A stretch of DNA of 64,000 nucleotides from Aspidapion aeneum (GCA_963576565.1 OY755038.1:142762558-142826557); one strand, 5' to 3'; positions 31,925-42,597 are shown, counted from the stretch's first letter. Translations and numbers: made by a program. The notes: a model not told the origin generated them from the sequence alone.

Positions 31925-33425
31925 GGGACAACTGGGCGCCAGTGCAACTCGGCGCCGCCAACAGGGTGCCGGGCCAACTCAGCGCCGGACTATTTTTTTT
32001 TCGATAAAATGTGCAGATAAAAAACAAAATAAATATGTTATTTATACAAAAATTTCAACATCTATTAAGTCGAGTATTGAAATTTTGTAGGTGTAGTGTT
32101 CTGGTAACCTGGTAAAAATACCATTTACGTTTTTTATTTCATGAATGGCGGATCCAAAATGGTGAATTTCTTTATTTTTAAACCGATTTGTCTCAAACTT
32201 GAAAGTTTGCAGTGTTTGAGATCACTTAATACAGTTTTATCCTCAAACTTAAAAAAATTAAAATGGCGGATCCAAAATGGCGGATCCAAATATAGAACTT
32301 GACAGTGTTTCAACTCGCTGAATATGATTTTTGACTTAAACTCAAAATGGCGGATTTCTTTATTTTTAAACCGATTTGTCTCAAACGTGAAAGTTTGCAG
32401 TGCTTGAAAGCACTTAATTTTAAATGACGGATGGAAAATGGCGGATTTTTTTATTTATGCACCGATATGTATCAAATATCAAACTCATAAATAATTTAAA
32501 ATGGCGGATCCAAAATGGTGGACTTTGCTGATTATCATTTTTGACTTAAACTCATAAAAAAATCAAAATGGCGAATCCAACATGACAGACTTTCTTATTT
32601 ACTAACCGATTTGTCTTTAAACTTCAGTCATATTTTGTATTAAGCTATAAAAATCTGCCATTTGCAAGTGTGAGTCACAAATTGTATTAAGTGACCTTAA
32701 GCACTGAAAACTTTCAAGTTTGAGACATTTGAGACAAATCCGTTGAAAAATAAAGAAACCCACCATTTTGGATCCGCCATTGTAATTTTTTTAAGTTTGA
32801 GTATAAAACTATATTAAGTGATCTCAAGCACTGCAAACTTTCAAGTTTGAGACGAATCCGTTTAAAAATAAAGAAATTCACCATATTGGATCCGCCATTT
32901 TAATTTTTTATGAGTTTGAGTCAAAAATTATAATCAGCGACTTGAAACACCGCCAAGTTCCATATTCGATACATATCGATGCATAAATAAGAAAGTTCGC
33001 CATTTGGATCCGCCATTTAAATTTTTTTAAGTTTGAGGGTAAAACTGTATTAAGTGATCCCAAACACTTCAAACTTTCAAGTTTGAGACAAATCGGTTTA
33101 AAAATAAAGAAATCCGCCATTTTGGATTTGCCATTCTTGTAATCAAAAACGTAAATTTTATGTTATCAGGTTACCAGTACTCTAGACCTACCAAAATTTC
33201 AACACTCGACTTAATGGATTTAATTCTAACAAAACCAAATTTCAAGAATATTACGTAAAGGATTTTTTAAAGATGTTTTTGCATAAATAATAATATATCT
33301 ATTTTGTTTTTCATCTGCACATTTTATCAAGAAAAAATATTTTAGTCTGGCGTCCAGTTGGCCCGGCGCCCAGTTGGCCTGCCGCCCAGTTGGCCCGCCG
33401 CCCAGTTGGTGGCGCCCAGTTGTCC
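31925..33425. mobile_element. 1.5-kb foldback with GC-rich short-repeat ends and satellite arms
   Basis: It begins GGGACAACTGGGCGCC and ends GGCGCCCAGTTGTCC. Next to each end are short GC-rich repeats (right: five units such as GCCCAGTTGGCCCG over 33350-33425; left: about three diverged units). Inward the arms match through ATCTGCACATTTTATC, AAGTCGAGTRTTGAAATTTT and GGTAACC boxes and then become ATGGCGGATCC satellite in opposite orientations. This layout recalls Drosophila FB/Galileo-type foldback elements. No transposase is seen. Confidence 0.75.
32140..33140. repeat. AAATGGCGGATCC satellite forming both arms of the foldback
   Basis: Forward units at 32140-32640 (ATGGCGGATCCAAAATGG, TTATTTTTAAACCGATTTGTC, AAACTTGAAAGTTTGCAGTG) and inverted units at 32690-33140. 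Unit length is about 130 bases. ORFs here (32908-33120) are repeat by-products. Confidence 0.75.
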
Positions 33426-33429
33426 TAGA

Positions 33430-33940
33430 CTGCAACACATTTCAGGACAAATTATTATTATTACGGTCGCCGAAAAAACTATCTATCGTGACGCTACTGA
33501 ACTTTCTCGTGTTTTAGCAAAAACTATCCGTCAAGACGACTTACCCATGAAATGTTGTTTTTTTATCGATTTTTTTTCTTCTTTTGCACAAAAAACAATT
33601 TCGGACCATGTTTGAACTCAAATAGTTACTTCTAAACTTGTTTTTAAATGTTTTTAGGATTTCTTTTTGTAATATTCCCGCACAAAAAATACAAAAAAAA
33701 TTCATTTCCGTACTTAGACAACATTGTCTATTAGTTTTCCCTTTATAAACCGACTAGCAGGTTGAATCACTCAAAATACGGCAGGTGGATTAAAAGTAGC
33801 CAGCTGCGTTTCTGTCGCACTTATGTCGTCAGTGTGAAAGAGATAAAAGTACCCATATATTATCTAGGGTATTATTAGCATGCAAAATAAGCTTATCTTT
33901 GTCCGTTTCATATGTTCAATAATGTCTATATCTGTTTTGA
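33430..33940. other. Unassigned stretch
   Basis: No gene or repeat recognised between the foldback and the resumed TIR. Confidence 0.4.
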
Positions 33941-33949
33941 TTTTAAATA

Positions 33950-34450
33950 GTTCAGTCAATGAATGGGCATTAGGGGGTTGTAGAGTGCATGGGGGGGGGG
34001 AGAATTTTTCTCTTCCGGAATATATTTGGGGCAGTTAGGAGGTAAACATACTAAAAGTCCCCACCCCTAGCACCCCCGCTTCAGTGGCGGAGGGGGGTTA
34101 AAAGGTGCACTTTTTCGGTTTTTTGCCTCGATTATGGTAAGTTGTACAAAAAAAAATTTTCTATTAAAAATTAAAGAGGACTAAGGGTCCATCTCACCGA
34201 CTTTTTTTTCGTTACTTAGCTTAAAGCGTTTCTTAATATAATCATAAAATGACGTAATAAGGAACACTTAAGGCTAAGTAACGAAAAAAAAAGTCGGTGC
34301 GATGGGCTATAAATTCCATACAAAACCGCTATGCTAGCTTTAACCTTAATGAAACACATGCTGAGATAGTGGCTACCGAAAATCGGTAATTTTTGAAAAA
34401 CATATTATTGGCCCATATTTTTTATCAAACTTGTTCATCATCTTTGTTTT
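33950..34450 (+). repeat. Left TIR of the Academ-like element, inner part
   Basis: Reverse complement of about 37420-37760: GTCAATGAATGGGC, GGTTGTAGAGTGCATGG, ACATACTAAAAGTCCCCAC, CTTCAGTGGCGGAGGGGGG, GTTGTACAAAAAAAA and TTAAAGAGGACTAAG. It shows that the left TIR was one block before the 29.3-33.9 kb insertion. Confidence 0.8.
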
Positions 34451-34772
34451 TGACTTTAGATGAAATTTGTTAATATAAAAGATAAAGACCGATCAATTTT
34501 CTTTAAAAATGTGTACTTATTACCAATCTACCTTCAACTTGTCAAAAGATAGAGCAAATTGAAATTTTTAATGAAATTTCTCAACTTTCACAAATATTAC
34601 AAAAACTTTCCTATTACCTTTTTGCATTATTTATAAGTAATACACTAGGGGTGAGAAAAGATAACAGTTAGGGTAATGTACTGGGTGAGTTTTTATAAAG
34701 TACCACCCCATTAACTCTGTTAATATAAATCGTAGAAAGATTGAACATGAACCGTAATTAGAAAAAATAAAC

Positions 34773-36606
34773 TTGTTTTGCTCCAGGAATGAGTTTCTAA
34801 AAAAACCTTATAAAATTCATAATGAAAACATTACAATAGATCCTCTGTTACTCTTTCAAAGAATATCTATAAGCAAAAAAAGTGATGATGACTTAAAAGA
34901 GTATTTGCGATATGAACTGGCTCCATTTCCTATAGCCTTATTCAATGAGAGTGGTATGAAAAAAACAAAATAATCTGTTTTGTTTAATCTTTTTAAACCA
35001 ACAAACGAGAAGGTAGATCTGACAAACTATGATGTGGTTATTGATGGGATGTTTTTATTGCATAAAGTTGTGTGGCAAAGAGGATCCTCAGTTACTGAAA
35101 TTTGTAATGGATACGCTACTGTGGTTTTTTTTATGGATATAAGATAACAGAAATGAGTACCAAGGCTGCGGAAGAAAAAAGACGCTCTTGTATGAAAAAA
35201 TCAGTAGATATGTATTTTACTTTCCATAATCAAATAAATGTAGTAGTAGTATTAGTAGTGGGGGGGTTGACCCGTAGGTCTGACAAGTAGGCCAGAGTAG
35301 GCCCTTTTTGCCATGCCCCAAGTCTGTCCCTTAACCCACTCTCTGCACTTCTCTTTGATGGTCGGGTAACTCATTGGGACTTCCTGTTCTCTTTACAAAG
35401 TCCAGTAAGTCTGCCCATTTGAGCATGTGCAGTTCTTCCTCGCTCAGAGTTGGCGCTCCGAGTGCCTGTTGTCTTATCCTTGCGTAGGCCTCGCATTCTG
35501 CCACAAGGTGTCTTGATGTATCTTCTACCTATCCACAGGCTGGGCAGGTAGGGTCATTCTCGACTCCTATACATGTCATGTGCCTCCTCAACCGGTTATG
35601 TCCGGTTAGAGTACCTATCAGCAGTCCGAGGTCTTTTCGTGTCCGTCCCAGCATCCATCTAATTCTGGTCACAAATAAATGTAAGTCAGGAATTCCTTTC
35701 AAATACCAACAAAAAAGATCGTCTTATAAAATTACTAAGCTCCAAACTTCAGGAATGTGGAATCACAATGCTGCAAGCATCAGATGATGCTGATGTGCTG
35801 ATTGTGGAATTAGGGAAGATGCAGCAGCTAGGACTAAAAGGAATACTGTTCCTGCATGCTTTTACTGGTTGCAATTCAACATCGGCAGCATTTCGAAGGG
35901 GTAAGCTTGGATTTATAAAGCTTTATCAAAAGCACCCTGAAATCCAAAAATCAGCAAAAGTATTTTACAATCCCAGCTTCTCGCATGCTGAAGTAGAAAA
36001 TGCTGGACATTTATGCATGTTAAAATGGTATAACTCTCCAACAAATGAAAATTTCCTAAATGCGTACCGATTTCGGTTATTTTTAAAATCGGTAGCAAGT
36101 ATTAAATCTGATCTATCATCACTTCCCCCAAGTGAAGGAGCAACAAAACAACAGTCGTATAGAACATATTATCAAATACAGCTTTGGTTAGGAAATTAGC
36201 TAGCTCCAGAACTATGGGGTTGGGAATTTAATGTAAACTGTCTAGTTCCAGTCTTCGCCCAAGATCCTGTAACACCAAAAGAAATTTTGGACATGATTTA
36301 TTGCAGATGCTCAACTGACTGCAGTAGCATCAAATGTAGCTGCAAAAAAAGTCGTTAAATTTTTCCCATTTATGCCACAATTGTCAGGGAAATTGTTTTA
36401 ATGTTGTGTCCGTTTCAACTAATCACAATGAAGACGACGAATACATGGAATGCCTTCCGACAGCGCTTAAAACTAACACGAATAGGAAACTATTGACTGA
36501 GAGGAAATTCCGGAAGTGGAGCCAGAAGCTACCCTTTCGCAACCCAAGAAAGCAAGACAAACAAAATAATGGTCTTACATTTACAAATCTGATAAACTTT
36601 ACTTAA
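34773..36606 (+). pseudogene. XPG/FEN-like nuclease with Cys-rich tail (Academ-type), decayed
   Basis: The pieces read in order as one protein. Part 1 (34773-35240): IDPLLLFQRISI, YELAPFPIALF, then after an in-frame stop at 34971 VVIDGMFLLHKVVW and, after a frameshift near 35136, GYKITEMSTKAAEEKRRS. Part 2 (from about 35685): KLLSSKLQECGI, QASDDADVLIVELG and HAFTGCNSTSAAFRRGK, the last resembling the helix-two-turn-helix glycine-rich loop of FEN/XPG nucleases (GCDxTxxxxGxGxK). After a stop at 36197 come LAPELWGW, CRCSTDCSSIKCSCKK and, after another frameshift near 36350, CHNCQGNCFN; together eight cysteines. A LINE fragment splits it at 35243-35671. The family is widespread in animal repeats as an uncharacterised protein. 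At least two stops, two frameshifts and one insertion make it a pseudogene. Confidence 0.72.
35243..35671 (-). mobile_element. 5'-truncated LINE 3' fragment with 12-bp TSD
   Basis: It is flanked by CAAATAAATGTA at 35231-35242 and 35672-35683. On the minus strand it encodes the C-terminal zinc-finger region of an R1/I-group-like LINE (LTGHNRLRRHM, CIGVENDPTCPACG, one stop, then VEDTSRHLVAECEAYARIRQ), a stop, about 90 bases of 3' UTR and a TAGTAG-type tail. The 3' end matches the 66-bp fragment at 1996-2061. No RT domain is left. Confidence 0.8.
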
Positions 36607-37419
36607 AAGTTTTTACTACGTATATTAATGGACTTACAGGGCTAAAAAAATTCGACGTTACCAAACATCTACCCAGAAATACTCTAAGTATAATAAATGA
36701 AGTAAGAGAATTGTATATTATGCAATTTATGTGGTATGTACACCTGAGTGTTTTATAAGCTTATTGGGTAAAATAGTAAGTAGATATAAGACGATCGGTC
36801 TAAATGCACTTTTCCTTTATACATATGTGTACTTAATTGTATAGTTTATTAGCGTATTTGTAAATTTAAATTAAAAAACATAATCATCATCACCATCGCT
36901 TTCTGTGCCTGAGGATGTAAAGGTTTTGGATGCTCCATATTCAATATAAATGTAAATTTGTACGTATGTACAATCCAATATCTACGAACTTAATTTTAGA
37001 AGTCTAATTTCTTAAGTCAACACAAGTTTTTTTTGTAAAACCTTGTCCTGAATCAATAGTCCAAGTATAAATGCCTAGTGACCTATCAAATTTTTAAGGT
37101 GGTTCAATAATGTCAACCCTTAATAATAATATCTACTTTTTATTTTTGAAGTACCTCCATCAGGGTACCATCAAAAATCTGAAGTTTGTCCGACGGCTTA
37201 TGATAATGATAAAAGCAACCACACTTTTTTTTGTGGAAAATCACAAACATGAACTTTAAACTAAAACGCCTGTAACTTTTAATTTATGAGCACAAATTAG
37301 TAAATAAGTAAATATATGTTTTTAAATTGAATACTTTATATTGTTATTTTTACCGAATATCTTTTAGAATTTAAAAGAAAAGTGTTAGATTAACAAATTT
37401 GAGAAAAAAGATGGGGCAA
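36607..37419. other. Unassigned internal DNA of the Academ-like element
   Basis: No second ORF is recognised between the nuclease pseudogene and the right TIR; in particular no transposase motif. Confidence 0.5.
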
Positions 37420-38383
37420 AAAGTTTTTTTAAAAAAATTACCGATTTTCGTCGTCTTTGTCTCAGAATCTGTGATGACTAAAGGTAAGGTTAGCATAACC
37501 GTTTTATGGGAAATTTAGTCCTCTTTAATTTCTAGTAGAACATTTTTTTTGTACAACACACCGTAATTGAGTTATAGGCAAAAATCTGAAGAATTGCACC
37601 TTTTCACCCCCCTACGCCACTGAAGCGGGAGGGCTAGGAGTGGGGACTTTTAGTATGTTAGCGTCCTGACTACCCTTAACATATTTCCAGAGAAAAAAAT
37701 TCTCCCCCCCCTCCATGCACTCTACAACCCATTCGTTGACTGGACTAAAAAGAAACACACGTATATCTAACTTAAAAAACATAAAGTTAATATTCTCTTC
37801 TGTGAAAGGTTTAAAGCCTTCTATGAAACAAAAAAAAACAAATGTCAATAATATTGTAGCTACAATAAAATTAGCACGGGTATTATTTTAATTCTATTGT
37901 GAGCGGAAATACTAATAATCTTGGTATATCTCAAAACCTACTTGATTTAATAAAAAATGTGTAATAACGAAATTTATTTGCCTTGAAAAAAGGAGTATAA
38001 CAAGCTTTAAAAAATTAAAATCGGATGACTGAGTAGGGAGATTAAGCTTAAACAAAAAAATCTATCAATTTGGCAGCCATTTTCAAAGATGGCGGCCAAA
38101 CGACCATGAGTTCGACTACGTGACCAAACTTTTTTTATACACCTATGGGTGCTTAACATTGTCCCGCAGTCAAACTGAACGCACATATTAGGTCGCACGT
38201 GACAGGAGCCAGCGCCTAGACAAACCAGAAAAATTGCAAAAAATTAATAAAATTTCGAGAAGAGGATCAGCTAGGATTTATACGAATATCGCTCTGAAGT
38301 CAGGAAAGAGTCCATATTCAAAATGTGCAATTAGTTTTTGGAACCATTTTTCTGTAACCTATACTTCGTTCAGACACATTGTG
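37420..38383 (-). repeat. Right TIR of the Academ-like element
   Basis: Uninterrupted TIR of about 960 bases. From inside out: TTACCGATTTTCG, CTTTAATTTC, TTGTACAACAC, CACCCCCCTACGCCACTGAAG, CTCCATGCACTCTACAACCC, AAAGGTTTAAAGCCTTC, AACGACCATGAGTTCG, GGAGCCAGCGCCTAG, TCAGACACATTGTG. Minus-strand open frames within it are by-products. Confidence 0.8.
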
Positions 38384-38387
38384 TAGA

Positions 38388-38605
38388 GCTGAGCTTTGAA
38401 AGACTGAAAACTATAGGAAAAAATTTCAAAACACCAAAATTTTTATTTACCTCCTCCCCTATAAATGTAAAGTTATGTAAAAGTAAGATTGCGCCATTCC
38501 AGAAACAGTAAAGAGCTGAGCTTTGAAAGGCTGAAGGAACTATGATAAAACCATGGGAAAAATTAAAAAACCTCAAAATTTTAAATAAGGCATTGCAAAA
38601 GTTTT
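38388..38605 (-). repeat. Dispersed 115-130-bp repeat, resumed after the transposon
   Basis: GCTGAGCTTTGAAAGACTG, CCTCCCCTATAAATGTAAAG, TTCCAGAAACAGTAAAGAGC and AAAAGTTTTGAACAATG; direct continuation of 28255-28725 across the 9.65-kb insertion. Confidence 0.75.
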
Positions 38606-38610
38606 GAACA

Positions 38611-39868
38611 ATGTAAAATTTAGTACCCGTAAATAAAAATTCAAACAAGTTTTCGTGGCTAATCGGGTAAAAAGAAAAATTAAGGGTTTTTTGTTTCTCC
38701 AGTACTTTTCCGTGGGTAACTCGAAAGCTTAACCTCACGGGGGTCCAAGATCTAATGGACACCAAGTGTTGACAGTTAACTGTTTCGTCCTTATGGGACT
38801 CCTCAGAACACTGCTGGTCGATGTGACACCCTTCATAAATTAAGTATACGGCTTTATCTCTCACCTTACATTGTTAGTGAGAAAACAAAGTCATGTAGCC
38901 AACAGGAAGCGCCATCTACCGAAATACGAGAGAAACTAAAACAGCAGCAGGCGAGTAAAACTGCTATATCATCGATCGATGAAAGTATCGATTGAAAGAA
39001 AGAATCCATGCCGTGACCTACGACACACATTGCCTTTCTAGATCAGGTCAACGCTAATTGCGTTTGTTCCGCTATCAAGACGTCGGCATCGCATCAGTCA
39101 ACGGAGTTTAAAGCCAAATATTAAAAAATGTAAAATTTAGTACCCGTAAATAAAAATTCAAACAAGTTTTCGTGGCTAATCGGGTTAAAAGAAAAATTAA
39201 GGGTTTTTTGTTTCTCTAGTACTTTTCCGTGGGTAGCTCGAAAGCTTAACCTCACGAGGGTCCAAGATCTAATGGACACCTAATAAGTGTTGACAGTTAA
39301 CTGTTTCGTCCTTATGGGACTCCTCAGAACACTGCTGGGCGATGTGACACCCTTCATAAATTAAGTATGCGGCTTTATCTCTCACCTTACATTGTTAGTG
39401 AGAAAACAAAGTCATGTACCCAACAAGAAGCGCCATCTACCGAAATACGAGAGAAACTAAAACAGCAGCAGGCGAGTAAAACTGCTATATCATCGATCGA
39501 TGAAATTATCGATTGAAAGAAATAATCCATACCGTGACATACGACACTCATTGCCTTTCTAGATCAGGTCAACGCTAATTGCGTTTATTCCGCTATCAAG
39601 ACGTCGGCATCGCGTCAGTCAACGGAGTTTAAAGCCAAATATTTAAAAATGTAAAATTTAGTACCCGTAAATAAAAATTTAAACAAGTTTTCGTGGCTAA
39701 TCGGGTAAAAAGAAAAATTAGAGGTTTTTTGTTTCTCTAGTACTTTTCCGTGGGTAGCTCGAAAGCTTAACCTCACGGGGGTAATAAGTGTTGACAGTTG
39801 ACTGTTTCATCTTTATGGGACTCCTCAGAACACTGCTGGTCGATGTGACACCCTTCATAAATTAAGGA
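38611..39868 (+). repeat. 520-bp tandem repeat, 2.4 units
   Basis: Units start at 38611, 39128 and 39649 with ATGTAAAATTTAGTACCCG; the third stops near 39868 after CACCCTTCATAAATTAAG. Units are about 517-521 bases and nearly identical, with GGGGGTCCAAGATCTAATGG, GTTGACAGTTAACTGTTTCG, GCGCCATCTACCGAAATACG and CAACGGAGTTTAAAGCC. They share the left arm and centre with the hairpin element at 27775-28250 but replace its mirror arm by other sequence. Confidence 0.85.
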
Positions 39869-39920
39869 TAACTTTTTATTTCAAACATATAGCAAACTGA
39901 ACCGAACAGGCTAATTATAT

Positions 39921-40622
39921 ACAGGGTGTCCCATAACTTAGGGGCCATAGGCCAACAGGTGATCATGTCGGCTAAAAAAGTTACTATAATGCATGGGCCA
40001 AAACTCTTTGTCGAGCATCAAAGTTGGCAATTTTTTCAACTTTTTTGATAATAAATTTTTAAAAAAACGCAATAAAAATATGAAATTGGGTAAAGTCGTG
40101 TACTAGAACAATAGTAATAAACTGAAATAAAAATTATTTTGAAAAAATTATTCGGTCAATTCTTTTTAGAAAAATTAATTTTTTGGTAAAAACTTTTATA
40201 AATGCCATATTAAACGCAATGTTTTTTTAATATTTTTTGTTAATAAAAACAAGTCTCTAACGAGACATAATAATAAAATATTATTGATATTTTTTAAAAG
40301 AATAAGTAAGCAAAAAATTTTTTTTTTAATTATAATTTTTTATACATTCTTGGAGGTTATTTTGACAGCCTGTATCTCCTCAACTTGTAATTTTATCGAA
40401 AAAACCAATACTACTTTTTTGAATCACAATTAGCTGATTATTTACCTCGCTGTGACAGATTTTTTTTTTTGTAAAACCCTTTTTCCCCCCACTTCTCTAA
40501 CTTTAAAAATCATATATCTTAAAAACAGATATGTGTTGACCCCATGTTATATAAAATTTTTTCTCGTAAATAACCTCCTCTATCACCTGCTGCACGATGG
40601 CGCCTAAGTTATGGGACACCCT
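39921..40622. mobile_element. 702-bp MITE with ACAGGGTGTCCCATAACTT ends
   Basis: The left end ACAGGGTGTCCCATAACTTA and right end TAAGTTATGGGACACCCT are inverted over about 28 bases (GGGGCCAT on the left, ATGGCGCC on the right). Both flanks have TATAT, giving a probable TA-rich duplication. The interior is A/T-rich and noncoding. Confidence 0.75.
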
Positions 40623-40629
40623 ATATAGG

Positions 40630-41500
40630 AAAATTTCGATATCTGAGGGCACGGCGCGGCAGTGGCAGTTACTTTCCTTCCTTTCCTTGAAACATTTTAG
40701 CCGATATTTGACCTATCTAAAACTCTACTCCGGAATGAGCTACGAATCTCAAACTTTGCACAGTCGTAGATCTTTATAGATTTAACAACCCCTCCAAGTT
40801 TCATGGACTTCCATAAAGTAAAAAAATAGTCGAAATTGTCACTCACTCACTCACTGATGTATAGATATATAGAAAAAACCCCAAAATTCTAATTTACTCC
40901 CCTCCCCTATACATGTTAAGCTGTGTAAAAGTAACATTGCCCACTTCCAGCAATGCTAGAGAGCTGAGCTTTGGCAGACTGATAGAAAAATCCCAAAATT
41001 ATAATTTACTTCCCTCCCCTATAAATGTTAAGTAATGTAAAAGTAACATTGCCCACTTCCAGACACGCTAGAGAGCTGAGCTTTGGAAGGTCGATAGTAA
41101 CTATGATAGAACTATAGAAAAAAATTAAAAATCCCCAAATTTTAATTAATTTCCCTCCCCTATAAATGTAAAGTTATGTAAAAGTAATATTCACCACTTC
41201 CAGAAACGCTAGAAAGCTGAGCATTGGAAGACTGACAGGAACTATGATAAAACTATAGCAAACACCAAAATTTTCATTTACTTTCCTCCCCTATAAATGT
41301 AAAGTTATGTAAAATTAACATTGCCTACTTCCAGGAACACTATAGAGCTGAGCTTTAGAAGGCTGATAGGAACTATGATCAAACCATAGGAAAATATTTA
41401 AAAAAAAAACTCAAAAGACATTGCAAAAGTTTTGAACAATATTCCGCATATTTTACTACTTTAAATATTATCAAAATCCTTTAAAAAAGGAGTGAAAGCA
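40630..41500 (-). repeat. Dispersed repeat array, inverted units
   Basis: It starts with the TTTGACCTATCTAAAACTC segment and the CATGGACTTCCATAAAGTA box, then four to five 115-130-bp units (GCTAGAGAGCTGAGCTTTGG, GGAACTATGATAAAAC, CCTCCCCTATAAATG, AAGTAACATTGCCCACTTCC), ending at AAAAGTTTTGAACAATATTC. It is the longest array of this family in the window. Confidence 0.8.
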
Positions 41501-41504
41501 CAAC

Positions 41505-41840
41505 AAAAACATTTTTTGTAAAAAATCTAAGTGCTATTCCGTAAAAAGAATTGAGATAAAAGTAAAGCCAAGTTTTGCAATACAAATTTCAAAATTAAAG
41601 TTTTTTACTAGTTTAGAAATGTTTTTCTATACAGCTGCAAATGACTCTTAGGCACAGTGCTAAATTGAACATAAAGAAGTTGGGCTGGAATAGCAAAGTT
41701 TAGAAAAACATTTCTAAACTAGTAAGAACCTTTCATTTTGAAATTTGTATTGGAGAACTTGGCTTTACTTTTATCTCAATTCTTTTTACGGAATACCACT
41801 TTCGCGTACTTGGCTTTTTTTTACATAAAATGTTTTTGTT
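41505..41840. repeat. Palindromic junction of the dispersed repeat
   Basis: GTAAAAAGAATTGAGATAAA through TTTAGAAATGTTTTTCTA on the left is mirrored by TTTAGAAAAACATTTCTAAA through TTATCTCAATTCTTTTTACG on the right, around a centre near 41670. Two copies of the same repeat therefore lie head to head. Confidence 0.75.
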
Positions 41841-42535
41841 ATGATTGATTTTTACGATTATGCTTTTTTTCATCAAAATTGGTTCAGTAATAATGAGTCA
41901 ATGAGGAATGAATGAACAATTGGCATGGCAATCAGAAAATGAGTTCAGAACTTTCTCAAAATATAAGAATAGACAAGGCCTATACGGGGTCAAGTTTGAT
42001 TCTATCCACCATTTGGATTTTAAGATATCTAAAATTGGTTAAAATTGTAACAATATTTTTATATTCAATAATTCGTAAATGTTCCCCATTATATTAACGG
42101 ATAAACTGGTCAGTGCTAAAAATTTGCCGAAAATGTGCACTGGTCCAGAGCATCGTTATTAATTCAGGCGGTCCACGCACCGACGCGCGGTCAAAATTTT
42201 TACCCTATTAAGGCCTCGTATCGGTCTGTCTGGGAAATAAATCCCTATCCTCCTTATAAATTTAAATTTAAATTTAAAGCGGACTACTTTTCGATGTGAT
42301 GTCACTAAGGACCTCACAACGTTTATGGACCTCACAACGTGGGGACCTCAAATCGCATGTGAAACCTGTTTGACAGATTTTCTCTATTTTGACATTTTTG
42401 AAAATTTTAAGTAGGTTTCCACCTTACTGGAGCACCGCAAAAAACACTTGTTTTTTAAACATTTAATTTATCTCTATTCTATCTAGTGGTCCGCGCAACG
42501 CATGTGAAAAGTAGGAGTATCTTATGTCCGTATAG
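41841..42535. other. Unassigned stretch with an old TIR-element fragment
   Basis: ATCAAAATTGGTTCAGTAAT and GGATTTTAAGATATCTAAAA at 41870-42080 resemble internal sub-repeats of the 25989-27340 element. TATAAATTTAAATTTAAATT and a duplicated GACCTCACAACG follow. No gene. Confidence 0.4.
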
Positions 42536-42558
42536 GTGTGTGTGTGTGTGTGTGTGTT

Positions 42559-42597
<39 letters not shown>
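42536..42597 (+). repeat. (TG)n microsatellite
   Basis: About 62 bases of TG dinucleotide interrupted once by TTTA. Confidence 0.95.

Larger units (their letters stand above)
28730..38383 (+). mobile_element. 9.65-kb DNA transposon with long TIRs, Academ-like (XPG nuclease)
   Basis: Termini CACAGTGTGCCTGA (left) and TCAGACACATTGTG (right) are inverted, and the element is flanked by TAGA on both sides (28726-28729, 38384-38387) inside a 115-bp repeat unit. The TIRs are about 1 kb: 28730-29300 plus 33950-34450 on the left, 37420-38383 on the right. The left TIR is split by a 4.6-kb nested insert. The internal region encodes a decayed XPG/FEN-like nuclease with a Cys-rich tail. Academ superfamily transposons are described with 3-4-bp duplications, an XPG nuclease and a Cys8 finger, which fits; the Academ transposase itself is not recognised, so assignment is tentative. 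Non-autonomous in this copy. Confidence 0.65.

Noticed and set aside
35578..35787. 69-codon plus-strand frame
   Set aside because: Shadow of the antisense LINE C-terminal domain at 35243-35671.
38370..38864. 164-codon minus-strand open frame
   Set aside because: It runs across the end of the transposon TIR, the 115-bp repeat and the 520-bp tandem unit; its composition follows the repeats and it matches no family.
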